This document shows, piece after piece, positions 1 through 8,557 of a stretch of 64,000 nucleotides of DNA. This DNA is from Geodermatophilus aquaeductus (GTDB taxonomy: Bacteria; Actinomycetota; Actinomycetes; Mycobacteriales; Geodermatophilaceae), in the NCBI RefSeq assembly GCF_900182545.1, contig NZ_FXTJ01000006.1:235434-299433 (forward strand). Reading direction: 5' to 3'. The position numbers were made by a program, and so were the translations under genes. Within the stretch, counting starts at the first letter, position 1. Every line of letters starts with the position of its first letter. Under the pieces are notes generated by a model. It was not told the DNA's origin. It made no database searches and worked only from the letters and a program-made list of their open reading frames with translations.

Positions 1-719
1 ACGAAGCCCGCGCCCTCGCTGACGAAGAACGAGACGGTGTGCGCGATGTCCTCGGGGACGCCGGCGCGGGCCACCGGGATCGCCGCGGCGCGCTCGGCCA
101 CGTACTCCTCCCAGTCGCGGCCGATCCGCTCGGCGGTGGCCTTCGTCATCTCCGTCTGGATGAACCCCGGCGCGATCGCGTTGGCGGTGACGCCGAACTT
201 GCCCAGCTCGATGGCCAGCGTCTTGGTGAAGCCCTGCAGCCCGGCCTTGGCGGTGGCGTAGTTCGCCTGCCCGCGGTTGCCCAGCGCCGACGTCGAGGAC
301 AGGTTGACCACGCGGCCCCACTTCGCGTCCACCATGTACTTCTGGCAGGCGCGCGCCATGAGGAACGAGCCGCGCAGGTGGACGTGCATGACCAGGTCCC
401 AGTCGGCGTCGGTCATCTTGAACAGCATGTTGTCGCGGGTGACACCCGCGTTGTTGACGAGCACCACCGGCGGGCCCAGCTCCGCGGCGACCCGGTCGAC
501 GGCGGCCTGCACCTGCTCGGCGTCCCCGACGTCGGCGCCGACTCCCAGCGCGCGACCGCCCGCGGCCTCGATCGCCTGCACGGTGCCGGCGGTCGAGGAC
601 TCGTCGAGGTCGATGACCGCGACGGCGAAACCGTCGGCGGCCAGGCGGAGCGCGGTGGCCGCACCGATGCCGCGGGCGGCGCCCGTGACGATCGCGACGC
701 GGGCGGTGGACTCGCTCAT
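1..719 (-). CDS. SDR-family 3-oxoacyl (FabG/PhaB-like) reductase, 3' end cut by window edge
   Basis: Short-chain dehydrogenase of the FabG/acetoacetyl-CoA reductase type, expected to reduce a 3-oxoacyl thioester with NAD(P)H in the cytosol. The N-terminus has the Rossmann motif TGAARGIG, followed by the NNAG motif (LVNNAGVTRDN) and the catalytic Ser/Tyr-x3-Lys set (NLSSTSALG...YATAK). The family-typical PGFIQTEMT segment is also present. The ATG at 719 is the first start before the motif. The C-terminus lies left of the window. The thiolase gene upstream on the same strand makes a thiolase/reductase pair of the kind used in acyl-CoA or polyhydroxyalkanoate metabolism; this role is inferred. 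A hairpin repeat separates the two genes, so they may be transcribed together only in part. Confidence 0.9.
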   Translation of the reverse strand, partial: MSESTARVAIVTGAARGIGAATALRLAADGFAVAVIDLDESSTAGTVQAIEAAGGRALGVGADVGDAEQVQAAVDRVAAELGPPVVLVNNAGVTRDNMLFKMTDADWDLVMHVHLRGSFLMARACQKYMVDAKWGRVVNLSSTSALGNRGQANYATAKAGLQGFTKTLAIELGKFGVTANAIAPGFIQTEMTKATAERIGRDWEEYVAERAAAIPVARAGVPEDIAHTVSFFVSEGAGF

Positions 720-795
720 GGGGAGGCTCTCCTCGGGATCGGGGGCTGCCGGCCGATCATGCCCGGCAGCCCCCGGCCCCGCCGGGTGGGCTCCC

Positions 796-851
796 GGCCC
801 CGCTGCAGGGTCCCGCCGCGAGCCTGCGAGTGGCGGGGGGCAGCGGGGTCC
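796..851. repeat. 56-bp hairpin repeat, copy 1, abutting the thiolase stop codon
   Basis: Imperfect inverted repeat. The outer arms are GGCCCCGCTGC (796-806) and GCAGCGGGGTCC (840-851); the inner arms are CCCGCC (812-817) and GGCGGG (832-837). It starts on the base next to the thiolase TGA. A second copy of the same length sits at 3843-3898 in the same position relative to another stop codon. Likely a terminator or an REP-like intergenic element. Confidence 0.75.
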
Positions 852-2063
852 TCACATCCGCTCGAGGACGGCGGCCAGGCCCTGCCCGCCGCCGATGCAC
901 ATCGTCTCCAGGCCGTAGCGGGCGCCGCGGCGGTCCATCTCGCGGGTCAGCGTGGCGAGGATGCGGCCGCCGGTGGCGCCGACCGGGTGGCCGAGCGAGA
1001 TGCCCGAGCCGTTGACGTTCATCCGGTCGAAGTCGGCCTCGGTGAAGCCCCACTCGCGGGTCACCGCCAGCACCTGGCTGGCGAAGGCCTCGTTGAGCTC
1101 GATGAGGTCGATGTCGGAGAGCTTGAGGCCGGCGAGGTCGAGGGCCTTCGCCGTCGCCGGGACCGGGCCGATGCCCATGGTCTTCGGCGGCACGCCGGCC
1201 ACCGCCCACGACACGATGCGGGCCAGCGGGCGCAGCCCGAGCTCGGCCGCCTTCTCCGGCGAGGTGACGACGCAGATCGCGGCGCCGTCGTTCTGGCCAC
1301 TGGCGTTGCCGGCCGTGACGGTGGCCTCGGGGTCGTCCTTCCCCATGATCGGGCGCAGCTTCGCCAGCGTCTCGACGTTCGAGTCGGGGCGGATGTGCTC
1401 GTCACGGTCGACGACGGTGTCGCCCTTCCGGCCCTTGACGGTCACCGGGACGATCTCGTCGGCGAAGCGACCGGCCTCGGTGGCGGCGGCGGCGCGCTGG
1501 TGGCTGCGGACGGAGTACTCGTCCTGCTCCTCGCGCCCGATCCCGTACTCCCGGCGCAGGTTCTCGGCGGTCTCGAGCATGCCGCCGGGCACCGGGTGGT
1601 TCACCCCGCCGGCGGTGACGCGGCCGCGGGCCAGGCCGTCCTGCAGCAGGACGCCCGGGCCGGCCTTGACGCCCCACCGCATCGCGGTCGAGTAGAACGG
1701 CGCGTTGCTCATCGACTCGGCACCGCCGGCCAGCACCACCTCGGCCGAGCCGGTCTGCACCTGCATCGCCGCGTAGAGCACCGCCTGCAGGCCCGACCCG
1801 CAGCGGCGGTCGACCTGGATGCCCGCGGCGGTCACCGGGAGGCCGGCGTCCAGCGCGGCGACGCGGCCGATGGCCGGCGCCTCCATCGTCGGGTAGCAGT
1901 GGCCGAGGACGACGTCGTCGACCGACTCCGGCGGCAGGCCGGTGCGCTCGAGGAGCGCCTTGACGACGGTCGAGGCCAGGTCCTGCACGGGCACGTCCCG
2001 CAGGGACCCCCCGAAGCCCCCGACCGGGGTCCGCAGCGGCTCACAGATGACCGCGTCACGCAC
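852..2063 (-). CDS. Acetyl-CoA C-acyltransferase (thiolase)
   Basis: Thiolase of 403 residues, the usual family length, which condenses or cleaves acyl-CoA thioesters. The nucleophilic Cys is near residue 88 in the RRCGSG motif. NEAFA, GHPVGATG (His near 359) and the C-terminal CIGGGQG (Cys near 389) complete the active site. I chose the GTG at 2063 because a strong GAGGAGGA ribosome site lies about six bases before it and the protein then begins at the conserved first strand (AVICEPLRTPVG). The longer ATG start would add 16 unconserved residues. The SDR reductase follows on the same strand about 130 bases downstream. Whether it works in beta-oxidation, acetoacetyl-CoA synthesis or a catabolic route cannot be decided from sequence. 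Confidence 0.93.
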   Translation of the reverse strand: MRDAVICEPLRTPVGGFGGSLRDVPVQDLASTVVKALLERTGLPPESVDDVVLGHCYPTMEAPAIGRVAALDAGLPVTAAGIQVDRRCGSGLQAVLYAAMQVQTGSAEVVLAGGAESMSNAPFYSTAMRWGVKAGPGVLLQDGLARGRVTAGGVNHPVPGGMLETAENLRREYGIGREEQDEYSVRSHQRAAAATEAGRFADEIVPVTVKGRKGDTVVDRDEHIRPDSNVETLAKLRPIMGKDDPEATVTAGNASGQNDGAAICVVTSPEKAAELGLRPLARIVSWAVAGVPPKTMGIGPVPATAKALDLAGLKLSDIDLIELNEAFASQVLAVTREWGFTEADFDRMNVNGSGISLGHPVGATGGRILATLTREMDRRGARYGLETMCIGGGQGLAAVLERM

Positions 2064-2174
2064 GGCGTCCTCCTCGGCTCGTCGGTGCGGGCACGGCCCC
2101 GCCCTCGACACCGAGTCTGCTCCCCGCCGGACGGACCGGCGAGGGTGGCCCCTCCCGGGCCGGCGACTCCCCGG

Positions 2175-2564
2175 TCAGGCGGCGCCGACGCCCGCCCCGG
2201 ACCCGACCTGCTCGACGCCGAGCAGGTCCCACAGGCCGGTGACCTGCAGCGCCCGGCTGACGGCGCGGGTGCCGACGAGGACCCGCAGACGGGTGTCCTG
2301 GCCGGCGGCGGTGCGGTGGGCGACGGCCAGCGCGGAGAGGCCGGCGGAGTCGAGGAAGGTCACGGCCACGAGGTCCACGGTCACCACACGCGGGCCGGAG
2401 GCGAAGGCGGTGTCGAGCGCGCGGCGCAGCATCGGCGCGGTGGCGCAGTCGACCTCACCGGACAGCACGAGGCGGACGACGTCGTCCGAGATCACGGTGT
2501 CGACGGTGAGCAGGTCGTCGAGCGGGCCTGGGGTGGCGGGTGGGCCCTGGGAGAGAGTGGTCAC
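2175..2564 (-). CDS. STAS-domain anti-sigma factor antagonist
   Basis: Protein of 129 residues with one STAS domain, as in SpoIIAA/RsbV anti-anti-sigma factors that bind anti-sigma kinases in general stress or sporulation-type switches. The phosphorylatable Ser is near residue 73 in FLDSAGL, after the strand VTVDLVAVT. The GTG at 2564 is preceded by GAGGAG with six bases spacing. The upstream in-frame ATG at 2780 would add 72 unconserved residues. No anti-sigma kinase or sigma gene lies nearby, so the partner is elsewhere. Confidence 0.85.
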   Translation of the reverse strand: MTTLSQGPPATPGPLDDLLTVDTVISDDVVRLVLSGEVDCATAPMLRRALDTAFASGPRVVTVDLVAVTFLDSAGLSALAVAHRTAAGQDTRLRVLVGTRAVSRALQVTGLWDLLGVEQVGSGAGVGAA

Positions 2565-2905
2565 GGTGCGCTCCTCTGTGGAGAGCGAACCCGTGCGGAG
2601 GACAGCGGCTTGGGAAGGCCACACCACGGCGCGGAGTCCGGCATGGGGATGCACGGCTGGATGTTGAACCGCAACCCGGACGGTAGGCCCGGTGCCGGAG
2701 GGACGCAAGGTCCGCGCCGGGGTGCCCCCCGTCGCGTCCCGGCGTGTCGCCCACTCCCGACCGGGGCCGTGACCAGGCACACCACCGCCGGCGGCCCCCG
2801 CGGGACGGGCAGCCGGGCCACGGCGGCCGGGCGTGGCGCAGACCTCCTCCCGCCGCCTCCCCCGGCCCCGCCGGCCCGCTCGCGACGGCGGGGATACTGG
2901 TCGTC
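2565..2905. other. Gene-free divergent intergenic region
   Basis: This 341-bp stretch lies between the STAS gene (leftward) and the small membrane protein (rightward). I found no convincing coding region in it. It should hold both promoters. The rightward side ends in GATACT eight bases before the GTG at 2906, compatible with a leaderless transcript. No clear -35 is seen. Confidence 0.4.
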
Positions 2906-3208
2906 GTGAAGACGCGACTGGGACTGGCGATCGCGGTCTGGGCGGCGGTCTCGGTCGTGGCGTTCCTCGCGATCCCCGACGTCATCGTCAGCGCGGGGCT
3001 GGTCATCTTCGGCGCCGTCCTGCTGCTCGTCCTCGCAATGGCGCAGGACTGGGACGCGCACGCCTCCTTCGAGGAGCGCGAGATGCTGCGCGCCCGCCGG
3101 CGCAAGGCCCGCTGGGAGCGCACCGCCGGGTCCCGCGCCCGCGACCGCGAGCGCTGGGAGGCCCACCAGGCGCGCCGCGCCGCCCGCGCCACCGACGAGC
3201 AGCGGTAA
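2906..3208 (+). CDS. Small two-helix membrane protein, unknown function
   Basis: Predicted protein of 100 residues. Two hydrophobic segments (about residues 4-22 and 26-46) are followed by a highly charged Arg/Glu-rich tail (EEREMLRARRRKARWER and similar) that should form a cytoplasmic helix. The GTG at 2906 places the first hydrophobic helix at the N-terminus. No ribosome site is obvious, but GATACT eight bases upstream could be the -10 of a leaderless transcript. I do not recognise a named family; small proteins of this design are common in actinobacteria. Confidence 0.6.
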   Translation: MKTRLGLAIAVWAAVSVVAFLAIPDVIVSAGLVIFGAVLLLVLAMAQDWDAHASFEEREMLRARRRKARWERTAGSRARDRERWEAHQARRAARATDEQR

Positions 3209-3409
3209 ACCGTTCGACGGGGCGCGCCCGGGCGCCCTACCGTCGCGGCATGCGCTCCTGAGCCGTCCGCCTCGCTGCGACGTCCGCGTCCCCGACCGGG
3301 GCGCCCGCGGGTCGAGTTCCCCTCCCCGCTCCCGTCCGCCCTCCCGGGCGTTCCCCTCCCTGGCTGCCGGCTGCCCGCGGCCGGTCCGACCTCCCTCCCG
3401 GAGGCCCCC

Positions 3410-3823
3410 GTGTCACGTCCCGTCCGTTCCCTGCCCGTCCGTTCCCTGCCCGCCCGTTCCCTGCCCGCCCGTTCCCTGCCATCGGAGGCCGCTGCCGCGC
3501 GCGACGCCCTCCCCGCCGCGGACGCCGCCGCCTTCGAGCGGCTCGCCTCCTCGGTGCTCGCCTCCCCCGGGGCGGCGCTCGGCCCGGTCCTGCGCGCCCA
3601 GCTCCCCGGGACCGCCGGGATCCGCTGGCTCCGCACCGCCGGTCTGGCGCCGACCGCCCGCGCCGGCTCGCTGACGGCGGAGCAGTGGACGTCGCTGTTC
3701 TCCTGCTGGCGGTCGACCGCGGCCGCGCCGACGGCCGGCGGCCTCCCCGCCCGCCGGGGCGGCGGGCGGACCTCGGCGCACGGGCACGCGCCCGGCGCCC
3801 TGGCCGCTCCCCGCTGGCACTGA
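3410..3823 (+). CDS. Hypothetical protein with an N-terminal short tandem repeat
   Basis: Open frame of 137 codons whose GTG at 3410 follows a good GGAGG with five bases spacing, the main reason for calling it. The first 23 residues are made of a five-residue repeat (RSLPV/RSLPA) encoded by four copies of a 15-bp unit. The middle (about residues 25-110) is Ala-rich and helical looking with conserved-style segments such as IRWLRTAGLAPTARAG and LTAEQWTSLF. The last 30 residues are low complexity. No family is recognised. It faces the GHKL ATPase gene head-on, with a hairpin repeat between them. It could also be a chance frame in GC-rich DNA. Confidence 0.4.
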   Translation: MSRPVRSLPVRSLPARSLPARSLPSEAAAARDALPAADAAAFERLASSVLASPGAALGPVLRAQLPGTAGIRWLRTAGLAPTARAGSLTAEQWTSLFSCWRSTAAAPTAGGLPARRGGGRTSAHGHAPGALAAPRWH

Positions 3824-3842
3824 CGGCCGCCCGGTCGATCAA

Positions 3843-3898
3843 GGCCCCCCTGCAGGGGCCCGACGCGAGCTCGCGAGCGTCGGGGGGCAGGGGGGTCC
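3843..3898. repeat. 56-bp hairpin repeat, copy 2, abutting the GHKL ATPase stop codon
   Basis: Same architecture and length as the copy at 796-851. The outer arms are GGCCCCCCTGC (3843-3853) and GCAGGGGGGTCC (3887-3898); the inner arms are CCCGACGC (3859-3866) and GCGTCGGG (3877-3884). Differences from copy 1 are compensated on the opposite arm, so the hairpin rather than the sequence is conserved. It ends on the base before the stop codon of the leftward gene. Confidence 0.78.
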
Positions 3899-6800
3899 TC
3901 ACTCGACCGCGTCCTCCGCGGCGAGGTCGGCCGAGCGGCCGGGCTCGGCGAAGGCCTCGGCCAGCGCCTGGCGCAGCGGCCAGGCGCCGGCCCGCCAGGC
4001 CAGCGCCCGGCCGAGCGCGCCCGGGCTCCCGTCCACGCAGTCGACCGCCTCGCCGGGCCACCACGGCACCGCCCGGCCGCCGGCGAGCAGCGGCTCGTGC
4101 ACGGCGACCTCCCCCGTCAGCTCCGGCACCCCGAGGCGGGCGGCGGCGAGGTCGGCACCGGGCACCGCGGCCCACCGCTGGCGGCGCACCGGCGTGCTCC
4201 TGACCTCCGCCCGCACCCGCTCGCTCGCCAGCGGCAGGTCCAGCAGGTCGGCCACCGGCCCGGGCGCGCCGCCGGCCGGCACGAGCAGCGCGCCGGCCAG
4301 GGGCTGCAGCCACGGCGCGTCCAGCACGAGGACGGCCTCGCGCCCGGGGTCGGCCACGCGGTCCGGCGCCACCCGCACGCCCGCAGGCGGGTCGACGTCG
4401 ACGCCGTCGAGCGCCCGGGCGAGGCGGGCGTACACGGTCCGCAGCACCGGCGCCGGCACGGTGCGGTCCGGGTCGCCCAGCCGCTCGAGCAGGTCGAGCG
4501 CGGTGTCGACGTCGGCGAGGACGTCCTCGACGGTGGCCGGCAGGCGCAGCCGCCCGAGCACCGCCTCCGGACCGGTGGCGGCGTCGTACAACCCCTGCAG
4601 CTCCCGGCTGCCCGGCGCGCAGAGCCGGTCGGGCCGGCGGCCGCCGAGCACCGGGTGCGTGCCGAGCCACCAGCGCAGGTAGCCGGGCACCGGCACGCCG
4701 TCGAGGACGACGTCGGCCCACGCCTCGTCGGGCAGCGCGGCCAGCAGCGGCAGCGCGGCGGCCCAGTCGGCGACCAGCTCCAGGTCCCGGACGGCGGTCA
4801 GCGGCGGCCACGACGGCGGCGGCGCGCCGGGTGGCAGCCGGTCGACGACGGCGTCGGCCCACTCGTCGGCGGCGTCGACGTCGAGGTCGTCGGGGTCCTC
4901 GGCGCGGACCAGCGCGAAGTCGGCGAGCACCCCGGCCGCGCGCAGGGTCGCGGGGTCGTGCTCCGCGGCGAAGTCCGGGTCGAGCGTCCCGAGGGCGCCG
5001 TCGGTGAGCACCGCGGCCAGCGGCGTGCCGGGCAGCAGCAGCTCCCCCGCCGGCGCCCACGCACCGTCGGCGTCGGGCAGCGCGAGCTCGGCCAGCCACG
5101 GCAGCTCACCGGGCGCGGTGCCGGCGGCGGCGACCAGCGCCAGCACCGCCCGCGCCAGCGCGGCCGGGTCGCCGTCGTCCCACCCCTCCTCGACGGCGTC
5201 CACCGACTCCTCCACCGCGGCCCGCACGGCGGGGTCGGCGAGCAGGACGGCGGCGGTGGCCGGGCGCGCGCCCAACCGTTCGAGCAGCCGCCGCGCGGCC
5301 GGGGGCGCCACCGCGGCGGGCTCGGCGACCCGCAGGGACAGCGGCCCCAGGTGCGCCACCGGCAGGTCGTCGGCGGGCAGGAGCACGTCGGCCGGGCCGG
5401 AGGCGGTGCGCCCGTCGGCCAGCGGCACGGGCAGGGCGCCGAGCTCCTCGCGGTCGGCGCCGTCGAGCGCGGCGTAGAGCCGGGCCCACCACTGCGGCGG
5501 CCGGCTGATCCCGGCGACCGCCTCGACCACCGCGGCCGGGCCGACCCGCCGCACGCCCAGGGCGGCCAGCGCGGGGGCGCCGTCGCGGCGGGACCAGCCG
5601 GCCGGCAGCAGCCCGGGCAGGACGCCGGCGAGGACCTCGACCGGCTCCTCCCGGTCGTCGTCGAGCACGGCGGCGCGGGGAGGGAGCTGCCGGGCGCCGG
5701 CGTCGTCGGCCTGCGGCAGCCAGGGCGCGGCGCGCAGCCGGTCGAGGACCGCCGAGCCGAGCGCCGCGTCGAGCTCGGCGGCGGCCAGGCCGATGCGGGG
5801 AACCAGGGCCAGCACCGCGGGGTCGCCGGCGAGCGCGGTGACCAGGTCGGCGTAGGTGTCCGCGGCGACGGTGACCAGCGCGTCGGTGACCGGGCCGGGC
5901 GCCACGTGCCGGCGGTCGGGCCCCAGCGGGAACGGCGCGACGAGGCGCACCGGGAGCGACAGCGGCTCGTCGCTCGGGGTGGGCGCGTGCAGGACCTGGC
6001 GCCCGGTCAGGGGAACCGGCCGGCCGTCGTCGTCGAGGGGGACCGCCCAGGTCACGGTGTAGCCGCGGCGGGCGCGCTCCTCGACCGGGCGGTCGGCCAG
6101 CAGGTCTGCGGGCAGCTCGCCGCTGCGGGTCGCGAGGCGCCAGGTGGTGGTGCGGTCGCCGTCGCGGACGTGGGCCAGCGGCGGCTCGGACGTGCAGGTG
6201 AGCAGGCGCGCGGTCCCGTCGACGACGACCTCGACCTCGGCGAGCCCCGGCAGCGCGAGCAGCAGCTCGGCCTCCAGCTGCTCGAGCGCGGCGCGGACGG
6301 CGGCCCGCGAGCCGGCGCGCAGCGGCAGGACGACGTCGGTGGCGTATCCCTCCGGCGGTGGCCCCTCGGCCGGCCACGGCAGCCGCAGCACCGGGACGGC
6401 GCCGTCGCGGCGGCCCAGCTCGGCGGCGAGCGCCGGGACGTCGGCCACCGCGGCCCGGGTGTGCGCCGCGCTGAACCGCACGCCGCCGGTGGTGGAGTGG
6501 ACGGCGGGTTCGTCACTGACGGCGAGGACGGCGGCGAACCCGACCCCGAAGCGGCCGACGGTCTGGAGCCGGCGCCCACCCGCGGCTCCGGAGCGGCCGA
6601 CGGTCTGGACCTCGTCCCGCTTCGCCGACGCGCGCAGGGTGGCCAGCCCCGTGACGCCGTCGGCGTCCAGCGGCGCCCCGGTGTTGGCGGCGTGCAGCAC
6701 CTCTCCCCCGCCGCCGACGTCGACCAGCTCCAGCCGCAGCCGGCCGGGCACGCCGGCGCGGAGGGCGGCGTCGGCGGCGTTCTGCGCCAGCTCGACCAGC

Positions 6801-6943
6801 AGCCGGTCCCGGTACCCGCCGCGGACCAGGTCCTCCTCGGCGTTGGCGTCCTCGCGGAAGCGCGCCGGGGAGCCGGCCCACGCCGCCAGCACGCGGCGGC
6901 GCACGCCCGCGGTGTCGAAGGGGTCGGCCACGGGCGTCAGCAT
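3899..6943 (-). CDS. Large Hsp90/sacsin-like GHKL ATPase-domain protein
   Basis: Protein of 1014 residues with an N-terminal GHKL ATP-binding domain of the Hsp90/sacsin sort. The N-box LLVELAQNAADAA has Glu 51 and Asn 55. It is followed by a loop with AANTGAPL (Asn 88) and the G2 box GRFGVGF (near 130-136). The rest is a long Ala/Leu/Val-rich region with no catalytic motif I recognise. Such proteins occur across actinobacteria as single genes annotated as ATP-binding or Hsp90-like proteins; their substrate is unknown. The ATG at 6943 starts just before the conserved domain. One oddity is an 18-bp direct repeat at 6550-6567 and 6592-6609 that duplicates QTVGR within the ATP lid, adding 14 residues before the G2 box. 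It is divergent from the aldehyde dehydrogenase gene. Confidence 0.8.
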   Translation of the reverse strand: MLTPVADPFDTAGVRRRVLAAWAGSPARFREDANAEEDLVRGGYRDRLLVELAQNAADAALRAGVPGRLRLELVDVGGGGEVLHAANTGAPLDADGVTGLATLRASAKRDEVQTVGRSGAAGGRRLQTVGRFGVGFAAVLAVSDEPAVHSTTGGVRFSAAHTRAAVADVPALAAELGRRDGAVPVLRLPWPAEGPPPEGYATDVVLPLRAGSRAAVRAALEQLEAELLLALPGLAEVEVVVDGTARLLTCTSEPPLAHVRDGDRTTTWRLATRSGELPADLLADRPVEERARRGYTVTWAVPLDDDGRPVPLTGRQVLHAPTPSDEPLSLPVRLVAPFPLGPDRRHVAPGPVTDALVTVAADTYADLVTALAGDPAVLALVPRIGLAAAELDAALGSAVLDRLRAAPWLPQADDAGARQLPPRAAVLDDDREEPVEVLAGVLPGLLPAGWSRRDGAPALAALGVRRVGPAAVVEAVAGISRPPQWWARLYAALDGADREELGALPVPLADGRTASGPADVLLPADDLPVAHLGPLSLRVAEPAAVAPPAARRLLERLGARPATAAVLLADPAVRAAVEESVDAVEEGWDDGDPAALARAVLALVAAAGTAPGELPWLAELALPDADGAWAPAGELLLPGTPLAAVLTDGALGTLDPDFAAEHDPATLRAAGVLADFALVRAEDPDDLDVDAADEWADAVVDRLPPGAPPPSWPPLTAVRDLELVADWAAALPLLAALPDEAWADVVLDGVPVPGYLRWWLGTHPVLGGRRPDRLCAPGSRELQGLYDAATGPEAVLGRLRLPATVEDVLADVDTALDLLERLGDPDRTVPAPVLRTVYARLARALDGVDVDPPAGVRVAPDRVADPGREAVLVLDAPWLQPLAGALLVPAGGAPGPVADLLDLPLASERVRAEVRSTPVRRQRWAAVPGADLAAARLGVPELTGEVAVHEPLLAGGRAVPWWPGEAVDCVDGSPGALGRALAWRAGAWPLRQALAEAFAEPGRSADLAAEDAVE

Positions 6944-7005
6944 GGCAGCGCGCGGGTCCCCCGAACGGGTCCCCGGCCGGAGCTACGCATGAGTAACTTG
7001 CCGGG

Positions 7006-7011
7006 TAACCT
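7006..7011 (+). promoter_or_regulatory. Probable -10 element of a leaderless promoter
   Basis: TAACCT ends eight bases before the aldehyde dehydrogenase ATG at 7019, as expected for leaderless actinobacterial transcripts. The stretch also holds two GTAAC repeats (GAGTAACTTG and GGGTAACC), a possible regulator site. No good -35 is visible. Confidence 0.5.
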
Positions 7012-7018
7012 GCGCCAC

Positions 7019-8557
7019 ATGTCGCTCGCCGAGCAGATGGACACGGTCACCGCAGGCGCCGCCGGCACGGTCGACCGGCACGCCACCACCGAGACCTTCG
7101 AGTCGACGAACCCGGCCACCGGTGCCGTCGTCGGCGTCTTCCCCGTGCACGACGACTCCGCGGTGCAGGAGACCGTCGAGCGGGCCCGCCCGGCCGCGCA
7201 GCGCTGGGCCGAGCTCGGGTTCGACGGGCGCCGGCAGCGGCTGGCCGCCTACCGCGGCTACCTGGCCCGCCGGCTGCACGAGCTCGCCGACCTGGTGCAC
7301 CGGGAGAACGGCAAGCCGCACGCCGACGCGATCCTCGAGATCACCCTGGCCATCGACCACCTGGCCTGGGCCGGCACGCACGCACGGAAGACGCTCGGCG
7401 AGCGCCGCGTGCGCGCCGGGATGCTCGCGGCCAACCACGCCGCGTACCTGGAGTACCAGCCGCTCGGCGTCGTCGGCGTGATCGGCCCGTGGAACTACCC
7501 GGTGTTCACGCCGATGGGCTCGATCGCCTACGCGCTGGCCGCGGGCAACGCCGTCGTCTTCAAGCCCTCGGAGTACACGCCCGCCGTCGGCGCGTGGCTG
7601 GCCGCCGCCTGGCGGGCCGCCGTCCCCGACGTCGCCGACGCCTTCCAGGTCGTCACCGGGTTCGGCGAGACCGGGGCCGCCCTGTGTCGCGCCGGCGTGG
7701 GCAAGCTCGCCTTCACCGGCTCGGCGCCCACCGGGCGGAAGGTCATGGCCGCCTGCGCCGAGACGCTCACCCCGGTGCTCATGGAGCTCGGCGGCAAGGA
7801 CGCGATGATCGTCGACGACGACGCCGACGTCGCCGCCGCGGCCGACGCCGCCGTGTGGGGCGCCATGAGCAACGCGGGGCAGACCTGCATCGGCATCGAG
7901 CGGGTCTACGCCACCGCGCCGGTGTACGACCGGTTCGTCGCCGAGGTCACCGAGCGGGTGCGCGGACTGCGCCCCGGCTCCGACGACGAGGCCGCCTACG
8001 GCCCGATGACGATGGCCGCGCAGACCGACGTCGTGAAGCGGCACCTCGAGGACGCGACGTCCTCCGGCGGCCGGGCCGTGCTCGGCGGCACCGTCGACGG
8101 CGGGTTCATCCCGCCGACCGTGCTGCTCGACGTCCCCGAGTCCTCCTCCGCGGTGCGCGAGGAGACCTTCGGGCCGACGCTCACCATCACCCGGGTCGCC
8201 GACGCCGAGGAGGCATTGGCGCGGACCAACGCGACGTCCTACGGGCTGGCCGGCGCGGTGTTCAGCCGGTCGAAGGCGCGCGCGATGGACCTCGCCCGCC
8301 GGATGCGCAGCGGCATGACCAGCGTGAACTCCGTGCTGACCTTCGCCTCGATCCCGGCGCTGCCCTTCGGCGGCGTGGGCGAGAGCGGCTTCGGCCGGAT
8401 CCACGGCGAGGACGGGCTCAAGGAGTTCACCCGCGCCAAGGCGATCACCCGGCAGAGGTACGCGCTGCCGGTGAACCTCATGTCGTTCACCCGCCCGCCG
8501 GCCGCGGCCGACGCGCTGGCGCGGGTGATGGGCATGGTGCACGGGCGGCACCGGTGA
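7019..8557 (+). CDS. NAD(P)+-dependent aldehyde dehydrogenase
   Basis: Aldehyde dehydrogenase of 512 residues that oxidises an aldehyde to the acid in the cytosol. PWNYP carries the conserved Asn (near 159). MELGGKDA gives the general base Glu 256, and NAGQTC gives the nucleophile Cys 290. An EETFGP motif is near residue 380. The ATG at 7019 is preferred over the in-frame ATG at 6989 because a TAACCT -10 sits eight bases before it. The GMC oxidoreductase gene starts inside its stop codon (GTGA overlap), so the two enzymes are made together and probably act in sequence, alcohol to aldehyde to acid. The pair resembles choline/betaine or polyalcohol oxidation sets, but substrate identity is not evident. 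Confidence 0.92.
   Translation: MSLAEQMDTVTAGAAGTVDRHATTETFESTNPATGAVVGVFPVHDDSAVQETVERARPAAQRWAELGFDGRRQRLAAYRGYLARRLHELADLVHRENGKPHADAILEITLAIDHLAWAGTHARKTLGERRVRAGMLAANHAAYLEYQPLGVVGVIGPWNYPVFTPMGSIAYALAAGNAVVFKPSEYTPAVGAWLAAAWRAAVPDVADAFQVVTGFGETGAALCRAGVGKLAFTGSAPTGRKVMAACAETLTPVLMELGGKDAMIVDDDADVAAAADAAVWGAMSNAGQTCIGIERVYATAPVYDRFVAEVTERVRGLRPGSDDEAAYGPMTMAAQTDVVKRHLEDATSSGGRAVLGGTVDGGFIPPTVLLDVPESSSAVREETFGPTLTITRVADAEEALARTNATSYGLAGAVFSRSKARAMDLARRMRSGMTSVNSVLTFASIPALPFGGVGESGFGRIHGEDGLKEFTRAKAITRQRYALPVNLMSFTRPPAAADALARVMGMVHGRHR

Noticed and set aside
3250..3261. ATG-CGC-TCC-TGA after a TACCGT -10-like motif, as a three-residue leader peptide
   Set aside because: Too short to tell from chance and no attenuator hairpin links it to the next gene.
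4097..6980. Very long open frames opposite the GHKL ATPase gene (and the upstream part of the 1486-codon frame ending at 8557)
   Set aside because: They are antisense shadows caused by high third-position GC. The ATPase frame has family motifs, and the aldehyde dehydrogenase homology starts only at 7019.
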